DNA of 19,288 bases, from assembly GCA_958419945.1 (NCBI GenBank), contig CATZIC010000037.1, positions 1 through 19,288 on the forward strand, in the 5' to 3' direction. Every line of letters starts with the position of its first letter. Positions within the stretch are counted from its first letter, which is position 1. Positions 1 through 7,848 of the stretch are shown here, one piece after another. The position numbers and the translations under genes were made by a program. The notes under the pieces are model-generated. The model was given only the letters and a program-made list of their open reading frames with translations, was not told where the DNA came from and did no database searches. This DNA is from an uncultured Clostridia bacterium (GTDB lineage Bacteria; Bacillota; Clostridia; Christensenellales; Borkfalkiaceae).

Positions 1-693
1 TTCAAAAAGAGTATCGAAGCACGTAATATCCACGGTGTGTACGAACCTTGCTTTACCTTTGACAGCAACACCTTTTCCGATTACGACGGAAGGCTTGGGA
101 AGCGCCGCACGAGAACGGTTAGAACAAAAAACGGCACTCGTACGGAAACTTATATCGAATGGCGGCACGTATCCGGTACTTTATCCCACTTCTTTAACGA
201 TATAGCAATCTCCGCAGGGGAAGATATCGACCAAAAGGTGTATAAAAAAATCGCGCCTTTCGACGATAGTTCAATAAAAGTTTACAGTAAGGAATTTTTG
301 GCGGGCTACTCCGCTAAACATTACAGTAAAGACCTTAAAACTGCGTGGGCAGAGTCCAAAGAAGTTATGGATAAAGCCCTTCGCGATATCATTTTAAGTA
401 TGCACGGTTGCGACGTAATAGGTTATCTTAACGTTCGCACCATACATAACGACGCCACGTTTAAATACGTTCTTCTTCCCATTTACCTACTTAACTATCG
501 CTATAAAAAGAAGGATTACAAAGTAGCCATAAACGGCAACACCGGTAAGGTCAGCGGCAAAACGCCGATATCTTTTTGGCGTGTGCTTATCGCCGTACTA
601 TTGTGCGTTGGCGTGGCGTTTGGGCTGTTTTGTGCCTACGTTAACTGCGGAGAAAGCGCCTCTTTGGCTATAAATTCCATTCTTTTGGGTTAA
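1..693 (+). CDS. C-terminal part of a zinc-ribbon-like, membrane-anchored protein of unknown function (5' truncated)
   Basis: The frame is open from base 1, so the gene begins before the window; the GTG at 37 is not a convincing start because coding continues upstream of it. The visible 230 residues resemble the C-terminal part of Firmicutes proteins annotated as TFIIB-type zinc-ribbon-containing: an N-terminal stretch like IHGVYEPCFTFD, a middle region with LAGYSAKHYSKDL, and near the end YVLLPIYLLNYRYKKKDYKVAINGNTGKV (split here as YVLLPIYLLNYRY and KVAINGNTGKV), followed by one hydrophobic segment (about residues 191-212, WRVLIAVLLCVGVAFGLF). The zinc ribbon, if present, would lie in the missing N-terminus. 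Function is unknown; membrane anchoring is inferred from the hydrophobic segment. No terminator is seen after it; the promoter of the next gene starts 5 bases after the stop. Confidence 0.7.
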   Translation, partial: FKKSIEARNIHGVYEPCFTFDSNTFSDYDGRLGKRRTRTVRTKNGTRTETYIEWRHVSGTLSHFFNDIAISAGEDIDQKVYKKIAPFDDSSIKVYSKEFLAGYSAKHYSKDLKTAWAESKEVMDKALRDIILSMHGCDVIGYLNVRTIHNDATFKYVLLPIYLLNYRYKKKDYKVAINGNTGKVSGKTPISFWRVLIAVLLCVGVAFGLFCAYVNCGESASLAINSILLG

Positions 694-697
694 CTTG

Positions 698-726
698 TTG
701 ACATATCCGTAAATTTTGGTTAAAAT
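698..726 (+). promoter_or_regulatory. Sigma-A type promoter for the cyclophilin-like lipoprotein
   Basis: TTGACA at 698-703 and TAAAAT at 721-726 are separated by exactly 17 bp, a near-consensus housekeeping promoter. Transcription would start near 733, leaving an AT-rich leader of about 84 nt before the ATG at 817. Confidence 0.75.
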
Positions 727-816
727 AGTCATATTAAAAAATTAAATTTTAAAATATTTTTAGGCAGAGTCAGCCGATTTTGATTAAAGCGTGGGTTGAT
801 TTTGTCGGAGGATAGG

Positions 817-1704
817 ATGAAAAAGTTATTAGTTAGTTTATTGACGGCAATTATCGCCGTATCTTGCGTGTTCTGCCTTTCGGCTTGCGGCGACAACGTT
901 AAAAACGGAAGTAAAATTCGCACCCTTAAAATGCAACTCGAAGTTTACGACGCTTCAGGTGCGGTTACGGAGACCACTGACGTTTATATGGAACTTTATT
1001 TGAATTTCGCACCCAAGTCTACCGAGCATATTACAAAACTCGTAGAGAGCGGTTATTATAACGGCACCGCCATAAGCAATATAAATTCCAACTTTATGGA
1101 ATTCGGCGGCTACGAATATGCGGCGGACGGCAAACTTGCTAAAAAGGAATACACTTTGGGCAAGGTTGAAGGCGAATTTTTAAATAACGGGCTTCAAGGC
1201 AACAAGCTTACCACAGCAAAAGGCGCAATAATTTTCAAACGTGATTACGACGATAACTCGCAGGAAACCGACGAATCCAAATATAACACCGCCGAAAGCA
1301 CGATGGCAATTTGCTTCAGTTCTTCCGCAAGCACTACATTCCCGTCAAATTCCTACTGCATTTTAGGTTTGGTTCGCTCCGACGACGCTAACGAAGATGC
1401 CGACACGGAACTTGAAAAGAAATCAAGCATTGATAAGCTTGCAACCCTTACCGAGTATAAGGAAAGCACCGGCGACGACGGAACGGTCGTTACCTATTAC
1501 TATGAAAAGACCGGCACCTACTACACAAAATGGACGGATGAAGAATCAAATGCCCATTACGCTGAAGGTGCTACAGTTGATAAAGACGCCGAACTTACCG
1601 ACAAAGATTTGGAAAGTTTCAACACCCTTTTCGAAGAAAGCAAGAATTATTTCCTCGTTGTTCCAAGTGTTAAACTCGTAATCAAATCCATCACGGTTTG
1701 TTAA
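817..1704 (+). CDS. Cyclophilin-like (peptidyl-prolyl isomerase family) lipoprotein, probably degenerate active site
   Basis: The start is set at ATG 817, preceded by GGAGGA, rather than the TTG at 796 seven codons upstream, because MKKLLVSLLTAIIAVSC then forms a clean signal peptide ending in the lipobox LSAC (Cys about residue 24). The product (295 aa) should be a membrane-anchored surface lipoprotein. After the signal, VYMELYLNFAPKSTEHI, KLVESGYYNGT and FMEFGG follow the cyclophilin pattern (…I.L....AP.T..NF..L...G.Y.G..FHR.I..FM.QGG). The catalytic FHR is ISN here and the Gln of FMxQGG is Phe, so isomerase activity is doubtful. The later segment TTAKGAIIFKRD matches the cyclophilin strand with GTVSMAN. 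The protein is longer than a minimal cyclophilin, with an acidic, Tyr- and Thr-rich C-terminal region. It stands alone between its own promoter and terminator. Confidence 0.75.
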   Translation: MKKLLVSLLTAIIAVSCVFCLSACGDNVKNGSKIRTLKMQLEVYDASGAVTETTDVYMELYLNFAPKSTEHITKLVESGYYNGTAISNINSNFMEFGGYEYAADGKLAKKEYTLGKVEGEFLNNGLQGNKLTTAKGAIIFKRDYDDNSQETDESKYNTAESTMAICFSSSASTTFPSNSYCILGLVRSDDANEDADTELEKKSSIDKLATLTEYKESTGDDGTVVTYYYEKTGTYYTKWTDEESNAHYAEGATVDKDAELTDKDLESFNTLFEESKNYFLVVPSVKLVIKSITVC

Positions 1705-1716
1705 TTTCAGATTTTT

Positions 1717-1753
1717 GCCACCCTCTTTCCCTTGTAAAGCGGGTGGTTTTTTA
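1717..1753 (+). terminator. Intrinsic terminator after the cyclophilin-like gene
   Basis: CCACCC (1718-1723) pairs with GGGTGG (1741-1746); after one mismatch, CTTT (1725-1728) pairs with AAAG (1736-1739) around a 7-nt loop. A run of six T follows directly. It begins 13 bases after the stop codon at 1704. Confidence 0.8.
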
Positions 1754-1779
1754 TTGCCTTTTTTACCTGCCGTTTTGCG

Positions 1780-1801
1780 GCGGCGTTTTAGCCGCATTTT
1801 T
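1780..1801 (+). terminator. Possible second, weaker terminator
   Basis: GCGGC (1780-1784) and GCCGC (1791-1795) form a 5-bp GC stem with a 6-nt loop followed by ATTTTT. It could back up the preceding terminator. The stem is short, so the call is tentative. Confidence 0.4.
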
Positions 1802-1860
1802 CAAAAAGTCCGCCTATAGGTCGGATATTGCCACTTTTTTGAGAAAATTTTTTGCGATTT
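1797..1860 (+). repeat. Intergenic repeat, copy A
   Basis: The stretch beginning TTTTCAAAAAGTCCGCCTAT (from 1798) recurs almost unchanged at 8353, and both copies go on to a T-rich segment ending in TTTTTTGC. Around the core, TCCG and CGGA flank the palindrome CCTATAGG and could form a small hairpin. It is noncoding, between the terminators and the aroF promoter. Its role is unknown. Confidence 0.55.
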
Positions 1861-1918
1861 TTAGGCAAAAAACCATCTAAAATTGTTTTTTCGGATTTTT
1901 TCGCCCTTTCAAAAAGCC

Positions 1919-1947
1919 TTGACAGTAAACGGAAAGAATAGTAAAAT
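1919..1947 (+). promoter_or_regulatory. Promoter of the shikimate operon
   Basis: TTGACA (1919-1924) and TAAAAT (1942-1947) lie 17 bp apart. The predicted leader is only about 47 nt, too short for a T-box or a tryptophan-type attenuator, and no such structure is visible. Regulation is more likely by feedback on AroF or by an unseen regulator. Confidence 0.75.
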
Positions 1948-2000
1948 TAGAGTTACAGTTTATTTATATTAAAAGTTTATTTAAAGCACTTAGCAGATTT

Positions 2001-2996
2001 ATGATAATTACACTTAAACCAAATTGCGACCGTTCAAAATCAAAGTCGCTTATACGAAAAATCACTTCTTACGGGTTAAAAGCGGAAACCGTAAATTGTA
2101 ACGGCAGAACCCTTGTTACGGTAAGCGGCGATACTTACGCTATTGACACGGAAATTTTTCGTGCCTTTGACGTTGTTGAAAGCGTAAAGCGCATAGAAGA
2201 GCCTTTTAAACTTGCAGCAAGAAAATTTAAGCCAGAAGGCACGGTTGTCAGCGTTGACAAAACCAAAATCGGCGCTGAATTTTGCTTTATTGCAGGACCT
2301 TGCTCGGTAGAGTCGGAATCGCAGATTATCGAGATTGCAAAAAAGGTGAAGGAGGCGGGCGCCAACCTTTTGCGTGGCGGCGCTTTTAAACCGAGAACTT
2401 CTCCATACTCCTTCCAAGGCCTCGGCGAAGAAGGTATAGAACTTTTACTTAAAGCAAAGAAGGAAACGGGCATGCCCGTGGTTTCGGAAATCACTTGCGT
2501 TACGCAGGAGGATTTATTTTACGATATCGACGTTGTTCAGATCGGCGCACGCAACATGCAAAACTTCGAACTCGTCAAAAAAGTAGGGCAAATGAAAAAG
2601 CCGGTGCTACTTAAAAGGGGACTTTCAAGCACCGTGGAAGAATGGCTTATGAGTGCGGAATACCTTTTATCCGAAGGCGCAACCGACGTTATTTTGTGCG
2701 AAAGGGGGATAAGAACCTTCGAACCTACGTCAAGATGCACGCTTGACCTATCGTCAATCCCCGTGCTAAAGGAGCGCACACACCTTCCCGTAATAGTGGA
2801 CCCCAGCCACGCAAGCGGAAACAGCAGGTTCGTGGAACCTTTATCCCTTGCCGCCGCTGCAGTGGGAGCGGACGGACTTATGATAGAAGTTCATACCGAT
2901 CCGGAAAACGCACTTTCGGACGGTGCGCAGGCAATAACGCCAACGGCTTTTGAAAGCCTGTGCGTTAAAGTAAACAAAATTCTTTCAAACAGATAG
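2001..2996 (+). CDS. aroF: 3-deoxy-D-arabino-heptulosonate 7-phosphate (DAHP) synthase, type I-beta
   Basis: This is the first enzyme of the shikimate pathway, condensing phosphoenolpyruvate and erythrose 4-phosphate in the cytoplasm. It has 331 aa: residues 1 to about 70 (starting MIITLKPN) look like the ferredoxin-like regulatory domain of Thermotoga-type DAHP synthases, and about 90-331 is the TIM barrel. Family motifs are FIAGPCSVES (metal Cys), GGAFKPRTSPYSFQG, VQIGARNMQNF, KRGLSSTVEEW, DPSHASG (metal His) and EVHTDPENALSDG (metal Glu and Asp). The N-terminal domain is the usual site of aromatic amino acid feedback; here chorismate mutase is not fused to it but to AroE-AroK downstream. 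The ATG at 2001 has no clear Shine-Dalgarno sequence (TTAGCAGATTT precedes it), but the conserved N-terminus supports it. It is first in the operon, 18 bases before aroB. Confidence 0.95.
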   Translation: MIITLKPNCDRSKSKSLIRKITSYGLKAETVNCNGRTLVTVSGDTYAIDTEIFRAFDVVESVKRIEEPFKLAARKFKPEGTVVSVDKTKIGAEFCFIAGPCSVESESQIIEIAKKVKEAGANLLRGGAFKPRTSPYSFQGLGEEGIELLLKAKKETGMPVVSEITCVTQEDLFYDIDVVQIGARNMQNFELVKKVGQMKKPVLLKRGLSSTVEEWLMSAEYLLSEGATDVILCERGIRTFEPTSRCTLDLSSIPVLKERTHLPVIVDPSHASGNSRFVEPLSLAAAAVGADGLMIEVHTDPENALSDGAQAITPTAFESLCVKVNKILSNR

Positions 2997-3014
2997 CATT
3001 TTTAAAGGGGAAGT

Positions 3015-4016
3015 ATGCAGTTTAAGGTAAAAACCCAAAAGCCTTACATCGTAACCGTTGCGGAAGACTTTTCGTTATGCCAATTTAATAACGATGATTT
3101 TGAAAACCTTCTAATCGTAACCGACGACCTGGTTGCGCCCCTTTATCTTGAAGAAGTTTCCCGCCTTTTCGATGGCAAAAGCGTGGTTTATAAAATCATA
3201 AAACACGGCGAAGCAAGCAAAAACCTTGATAATTACCTTGAAATTTTGTCCTTGCTTACGAAAAATGGCTTTACCCGTCAGGACGCCGTACTTGCGCTCG
3301 GCGGCGGAGTCGTGGGGGATTTAGCGGGCTTTGCCGCTTCCACCTATATGCGCGGAATAAAGTTTTATCAAATTCCCACAACCCTTTTATCCCAGATAGA
3401 CTCCTGCGTGGGCGGAAAAACCGCAATAAATTTCAATAACGCAAAAAACGCCGTAGGTACCTTTTATCAACCGACCGCCGTTTACGTAAACACTTCGCTT
3501 TTAAAAACCCTTTCCGAAAAGGAAACTGAAAACGGCTTGGGTGAACTTACAAAGTACGCCTTTTTGACAGGACAAAAGTACGGTAAAACGGTTACCACGC
3601 AAACGATTGCGGAATGTTTAAAATATAAAATTTCAATCGTCTGTAAAGACGAGTACGACCAAGGAAGCCGAGCGCTTTTAAACCTCGGTCACACCGTGGG
3701 GCATGCTATCGAGGCTTTGTCAGGCTTTACCATTTCGCACGGATTGTGCGTGTATAAGGGAATTTCGGCGGTTTTGGATATTTCCGCCAAGCTTTATTCT
3801 TTCGACAAGCAAAAGAGCGAAAGATTAAAATCCTTTTTACAAAGTTTCGGGCTTGACGGCGATTTGGTTTTCGATAAGCAAAGCATTCTTGAAAAGATAA
3901 AATCCGACAAAAAGGCTTTTTCGGACGGCGTAAACCTTGTAACCGTTTACGACCTTGGCGATTGCCGTGTGGAAAGAATTTCCTTTGAAAGGTTAGGTGA
4001 ACTTTTATGCTTGTAA
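3015..4016 (+). CDS. aroB: 3-dehydroquinate synthase
   Basis: It converts DAHP to 3-dehydroquinate using NAD and a divalent metal. The protein has 333 aa, slightly short for the family. Visible motifs are ALGGGVVGDLAGFAASTYMRG (as ALGGGVVGDLAGF; NAD-binding), IPTTLLSQIDSCVGGKTAIN, the GLGELTKYA segment with a metal-ligand Glu, and NLGHTVGHAIEA with a metal His. The later HGEAV-type motif reads SHGLCVYKG: the His is kept but Glu is replaced by Leu, which may be lineage variation. The ATG at 3015 has a strong site (AAAGGGGAAG) just upstream. The gene overlaps aroA by 10 bases, suggesting translational coupling. Confidence 0.95.
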   Translation: MQFKVKTQKPYIVTVAEDFSLCQFNNDDFENLLIVTDDLVAPLYLEEVSRLFDGKSVVYKIIKHGEASKNLDNYLEILSLLTKNGFTRQDAVLALGGGVVGDLAGFAASTYMRGIKFYQIPTTLLSQIDSCVGGKTAINFNNAKNAVGTFYQPTAVYVNTSLLKTLSEKETENGLGELTKYAFLTGQKYGKTVTTQTIAECLKYKISIVCKDEYDQGSRALLNLGHTVGHAIEALSGFTISHGLCVYKGISAVLDISAKLYSFDKQKSERLKSFLQSFGLDGDLVFDKQSILEKIKSDKKAFSDGVNLVTVYDLGDCRVERISFERLGELLCL

Positions 4017-5269
4017 CCGTTACACCTTGTAATCTTTTTGGAAGTGTTCATGCTATAGGTTCAAAATCTTACGCTCACCGTGCGCTTATTGCGGGCGGTT
4101 TTTTACAAAAAACTCCTCTCAAAATTACTGGCGTTACAATGTCGGAAGACGTTATGGCAACCATAGATTGCCTTAAAAACTTGGGTGTAAAATTTGAAAA
4201 CGACACTATTTACCCATGCAAAAATCTTCCAAAATCAGCTGTTTTAAACGCCAAAGAAAGCGCTTCAACCCTTCGTTTTTTACTGCCGGTGGTGGCAAGT
4301 TTGGGTGTGGAGGCGGAATTTGTGTGTGCGGATTCCCTTAAAAACCGACCTATAGGCCCACTTTTAGATACACTTACCCAAAACGGCGTAAAGGTTGAAT
4401 ACAAAAATACAGACGGTACAGGCAATACGGACGGCTTAAAAATAAGCGGCAAACTTACGGGAAACAATTTTACCGTGGATTCGAGTTTAAGTTCGCAGTA
4501 TCTCACGGGGCTAATGCTTGCCATGTCCATAATGGGCGGCGGCGATATAACAGTGAAAGGAAAAAGGGTTTCCACCGGCTATATAGATATTACCATAGAC
4601 CTTTTAAAATCTTTCGGCGTAACCGTTGAAACTACCGATTACGGCTACCGCATTATAAAAAACGACGCCCCTATAACAGATAGTTATAACGTCGAAGGCG
4701 ACTGGTCAAACGCAGCCTTTTTTTTGGCGGCGGGTGCACTCGGCGGAAGCGTTACGGTTGACGGGCTTAATCTAAATTCCTTGCAAAAGGACAAAAAAAT
4801 CCTTTCCATTTTGAGTGATATCGGCGCAAGCGTAACCGCTCAAGACGGTTCCGTTACCGTAAAACCTGTTACTTTACGCCCCTTCACGGTGGATGCAGAG
4901 GATACACCCGACCTCGTGCCCGTGCTTGCGGTTCTTGCCGCCTTTGCGGACGGAAAGACGATAATTTCAAACGTTTCCCGCCTTAGAATCAAGGAGTCGG
5001 ATAGGGTGGAAGGGATTTTAAAAACCCTTAATGCCGCAGGCATAACCGCAGTTTACGACGGAAATCTTATTGTACACGGCGGAAAGCCCCAAGGCGGTAA
5101 CTTTTATGCGGAGGATCACCGCTTGGCAATGGCGCAAACCATTCTTGCCCTTTATGCGGACGGCAAATCCTTGATTCATAATGCCGAAACCGTTCAAAAA
5201 TCCTACCCATTGTTTTTTGATGACGTAAATAAATTAGGAGAAAACTGCTGTGTCGTTATGGAAAGGTAA
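4007..5269 (+). CDS. aroA: 5-enolpyruvylshikimate-3-phosphate (EPSP) synthase
   Basis: It transfers the enolpyruvyl group of PEP to shikimate 3-phosphate. The 420-aa protein has the expected double-domain motifs: SKSYAHRAL near residue 20, ESASTLRFLLPV near 85, LKNRPIGPLLD, SLSSQYLTGLMLAMS, EDTPDLVPVLAVLAAFADG (as EDTPDLVPVL, with the catalytic Asp), RLRIKESDRVEG, and DHRLAMAQ near the end. In the ESxSTLRF loop the residue aligned with E. coli Gly96 is Ala (codon 86, GCT at 4262-4264). That change is known to reduce glyphosate binding in E. coli, and Ala also occurs at this site in insensitive class II enzymes. The ATG at 4007 lies within the end of aroB with AGGTGA upstream; the 3' end overlaps aroC by 20 bases. 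Confidence 0.95.
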   Translation: MLVTVTPCNLFGSVHAIGSKSYAHRALIAGGFLQKTPLKITGVTMSEDVMATIDCLKNLGVKFENDTIYPCKNLPKSAVLNAKESASTLRFLLPVVASLGVEAEFVCADSLKNRPIGPLLDTLTQNGVKVEYKNTDGTGNTDGLKISGKLTGNNFTVDSSLSSQYLTGLMLAMSIMGGGDITVKGKRVSTGYIDITIDLLKSFGVTVETTDYGYRIIKNDAPITDSYNVEGDWSNAAFFLAAGALGGSVTVDGLNLNSLQKDKKILSILSDIGASVTAQDGSVTVKPVTLRPFTVDAEDTPDLVPVLAVLAAFADGKTIISNVSRLRIKESDRVEGILKTLNAAGITAVYDGNLIVHGGKPQGGNFYAEDHRLAMAQTILALYADGKSLIHNAETVQKSYPLFFDDVNKLGENCCVVMER

Positions 5270-6308
5270 AATCCTCGAAGTGGAAATTTTCGGAAAATCC
5301 CATGCCGAAAAAATCGGTGTGATAATGAAAAATTTTCCTAAGGAAGATTTCGATAAAGATGCCCTTCAAAACTTCATAAATAGGCGAAAACCGACCTATA
5401 GCCCCGCTTTTACCTCTCGGACAGAAAAAGACGAGGTGATTTTTACAAGCGGCGTGGAAGGGAAAATTTCCGAAGATACAGTGATTTCCGAAATAAAAAA
5501 TCAGGATGTAAATAAAAAAGACTATAAGAACCTTTACGGAAAGCCACGGCCATCGCACGCCGACCTTGCCGCATACTTTAAAGACGGAAGATTGGACTTT
5601 TCCGGCGGCGGAGAGTTTTCCGGCAGAATGACCGCTCCACTTTGCATAGCGGGTGGCATCGCCAAACAGTTTTTAAAAAGGCGCGGCGTAACCGTTGAGG
5701 CTTACCTTTCTTCGGTAGGCAGCGTAAAAGGAAAATCATATAAGACCGACAAGATTGACAGCGTGGATTACACGGATTTTCCGACCATTGACAAAAAGGA
5801 AGAAATGCTTTGTGAAATTCTTAACGCCGTAAAAAGCGGAAACAGCGTCGGCGGCACCGTTGAATGTATCGTCAGCGGTATGAAAAAGGGTGTCGGCGGT
5901 GAACTTTTCGACGGTCTGGAAGGAAAAATCGCAAACCTTATATACGCTATTCCCGCAGTTAAGGGTGTGGAATTCGGTTTTGGCTTCGAGCTATCCAAAA
6001 TGACGGGAATGGAAGCAAACGACCCAATCGCCCTAAATAACGGCGAAATTTTTACAAAAACCAACAGATCGGGCGGCATAAACGGCGGCATTTCAAACGG
6101 AATGCCCATAACCCTTTCGGTTGCTTTTAGGCCCACTCCGTCCATATCGTTACCGCAGGAAACCGTCGACCTTGTAAGAAAAGAAGCGGTTACTATAGAA
6201 ATAAACGGCAGACATGACGGCTGCGTGGCGCCACGTGCCGTTCCCGTAGTGGAGGCGGCTGTCTCCCTTGCTATTTTGGACGAGCTTTATTGGATAGAGA
6301 ATCAGTAA
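5250..6308 (+). CDS. aroC: Chorismate synthase
   Basis: It makes chorismate from EPSP with reduced FMN. The 352-aa length fits the shorter clostridial form. The start is GTG at 5250 inside the end of aroA, with AGGAG at 5236-5240; the conserved MSLWKGKILEVEIFG N-terminus supports it. Motifs are INRRKPTYS, RTEKDEVIFTSGV, RPSHADLA, SGGGEFSGRMTAPL, and GRHDGCVAPRAVPVVEAA near the C-terminus. The first motif, normally GESHG with an active-site His, reads GKSHA: the His is kept but Glu is replaced by Lys. Everything else looks intact, so it is probably functional. A 49-base gap separates it from the fusion gene. Confidence 0.94.
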   Translation: MSLWKGKILEVEIFGKSHAEKIGVIMKNFPKEDFDKDALQNFINRRKPTYSPAFTSRTEKDEVIFTSGVEGKISEDTVISEIKNQDVNKKDYKNLYGKPRPSHADLAAYFKDGRLDFSGGGEFSGRMTAPLCIAGGIAKQFLKRRGVTVEAYLSSVGSVKGKSYKTDKIDSVDYTDFPTIDKKEEMLCEILNAVKSGNSVGGTVECIVSGMKKGVGGELFDGLEGKIANLIYAIPAVKGVEFGFGFELSKMTGMEANDPIALNNGEIFTKTNRSGGINGGISNGMPITLSVAFRPTPSISLPQETVDLVRKEAVTIEINGRHDGCVAPRAVPVVEAAVSLAILDELYWIENQ

Positions 6309-6357
6309 CTTCATTTATATTGAAACTTTAACCGAACTAACCCTTTGGCGGTGAAAT

Positions 6358-7848
6358 ATGATCGATAAATTAAGAGAGCAAATTGACAAAATCGACGACA
6401 GCATAGCGGAAAAATTCCTAAAACGTCTAAGCTTGTGCGAGAAAATCGGCAAAATCAAAGCGGAAAAAGGTACGCCCACCGATTGCCCGGACAGGGAGGC
6501 GGCGATTATCGAAAGGCTGTCAAAAGGCCTTTCCGATGCCGAGAAAAAGGAGATTGAAAAACTCTATCGCAAAATCTTTCAAATCAGTAAATCACGCCAG
6601 AAAAAAATTGCCGACTCAAAGCAAAGGCAATATAAAGCATGTCTATTGGGTGGCAACGTCGGCGGAAGTTTATCAAAAAAAATTCATTCCTATTTCGGCA
6701 CCGAATACGACCTTATTTCCATAAAAGAGGAAGATTTAAAGGAGTTTTTCGATGACAGCGATTACGACCTTGTAAACGTAACGATGCCCTATAAAAGAGC
6801 GGTTTCAGATTATCTTGACGGTGTAGACGACGTAGCAAAAGAGATAGGTTCTATCAATACCGTAATTATAAAAAACGGTAAAAAGTGGGGCTATAATACC
6901 GATATCGACGGTTTACGCTACGTATTTAACAGTAAAAAAGTTTCGGTTAGTGGCAAAAACGTAGTCATTGCGGGCACTGGCGGGACAGCTCAAACCGCTA
7001 AAACGCTTATGAAAAAACTCGGTGCAAAAACCGTTACGCTACTTAGTAGAAAAGGCGAGTGGAATTACGAAAATTATCATCTTCTAAAAGATACCGAAAT
7101 TTTCATAAACGCAACGCCTTTAGGAAGCTTTGACTATTCCGCCCCCGTAGACCTTGAAAAATTTCCGCGCCTGAATTTTGTTATGGACGTAATTTATAAG
7201 CCCCTTAAAACTAAGCTTATTTTGCAGGCGGAAAGGCTAAAAATTAACCACGCAGGCGGGCTTACTATGCTTGTAGCGCAGGCGGCTTATGCCGAGGGAC
7301 TTCTTCAAAATAAAGATTTTTCAAAAAAGATATCCGCACTTTGCCGCAAAACTTTAAACGGCGTAAAAAATATCGTCCTTATAGGCATGCCCTCGGTCGG
7401 CAAAACCTTTATCGGTAAAAAACTTGCCGAAAAGTTAGGTATGAATTTTATCGACACCGACGAAGAAGTTTTTAAACGCTACAATAAAACGGCGGAAGAA
7501 ATCATTTTAAGAGGCGGCGAAGAGTATTTCCGCAAAATAGAAAACGAGGTCGTAAAAGATATTGCGTTTTCCACCTCCTCGGTAATCGCAACGGGTGGCG
7601 GCACGGTAATAAATCCCGAAAACGTAGAACTTCTTCGTATGAACGGTTTTTTGGTGTATTTAACGGGGGATTTGTCGAGGCTTACAGACGAAAACAGACC
7701 GCTAACCAAAAAGTACGGATACGAAAAACTTTATGAAAAGCGTAGTGAAATTTACCTTTCGGCAAGCGATATAAAAATATTTAACGACGATGCCGAGGGT
7801 GTGGCTGATAGGATTAAAAAAGAGTATGAAAAAAATCTTGATAATTAA
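6358..7848 (+). CDS. Trifunctional fusion: chorismate mutase - shikimate dehydrogenase - shikimate kinase
   Basis: One uninterrupted 496-aa frame carries three enzymes. Residues 1 to about 88 are an AroQ-type chorismate mutase (Arg6, Arg23, Lys34, Arg46-Glu47, Ser77 and Gln81 match the catalytic set of E. coli PheA). Residues about 92-332 are AroE: GGSLSKKIH (104-106 is SLS), NVTMPYK with catalytic Lys146, GYNTDIDG with Asp182, Rossmann loop AGTGGTAQ (205-212), NATPLG, and GGLTMLVAQAAY. Residues about 337-496 are shikimate kinase: Walker A GMPSVGKT (343-350), FIDTDEE, YFRKIE, ATGGGTV and LID segment ENRPLTK. It would catalyse chorismate to prephenate, dehydroshikimate to shikimate, and shikimate to shikimate 3-phosphate. 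The ATG at 6358 follows GGCGGTGAAAT. The last 23 bases overlap aroQ. The CM loop reads DCPDRE, one residue longer between Asp and Arg than usual. Confidence 0.93.
   Translation: MIDKLREQIDKIDDSIAEKFLKRLSLCEKIGKIKAEKGTPTDCPDREAAIIERLSKGLSDAEKKEIEKLYRKIFQISKSRQKKIADSKQRQYKACLLGGNVGGSLSKKIHSYFGTEYDLISIKEEDLKEFFDDSDYDLVNVTMPYKRAVSDYLDGVDDVAKEIGSINTVIIKNGKKWGYNTDIDGLRYVFNSKKVSVSGKNVVIAGTGGTAQTAKTLMKKLGAKTVTLLSRKGEWNYENYHLLKDTEIFINATPLGSFDYSAPVDLEKFPRLNFVMDVIYKPLKTKLILQAERLKINHAGGLTMLVAQAAYAEGLLQNKDFSKKISALCRKTLNGVKNIVLIGMPSVGKTFIGKKLAEKLGMNFIDTDEEVFKRYNKTAEEIILRGGEEYFRKIENEVVKDIAFSTSSVIATGGGTVINPENVELLRMNGFLVYLTGDLSRLTDENRPLTKKYGYEKLYEKRSEIYLSASDIKIFNDDAEGVADRIKKEYEKNLDN

Noticed and set aside
1546..1797. 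83-aa minus-strand frame over the end of the lipoprotein gene and terminator
   Set aside because: Spans the terminator hairpin, basic low-complexity N-terminus, no homology recognised.
1948..2000. T-box or attenuator before aroF
   Set aside because: The leader is only about 47 nt, with no specifier stem, T-box sequence or terminator hairpin.
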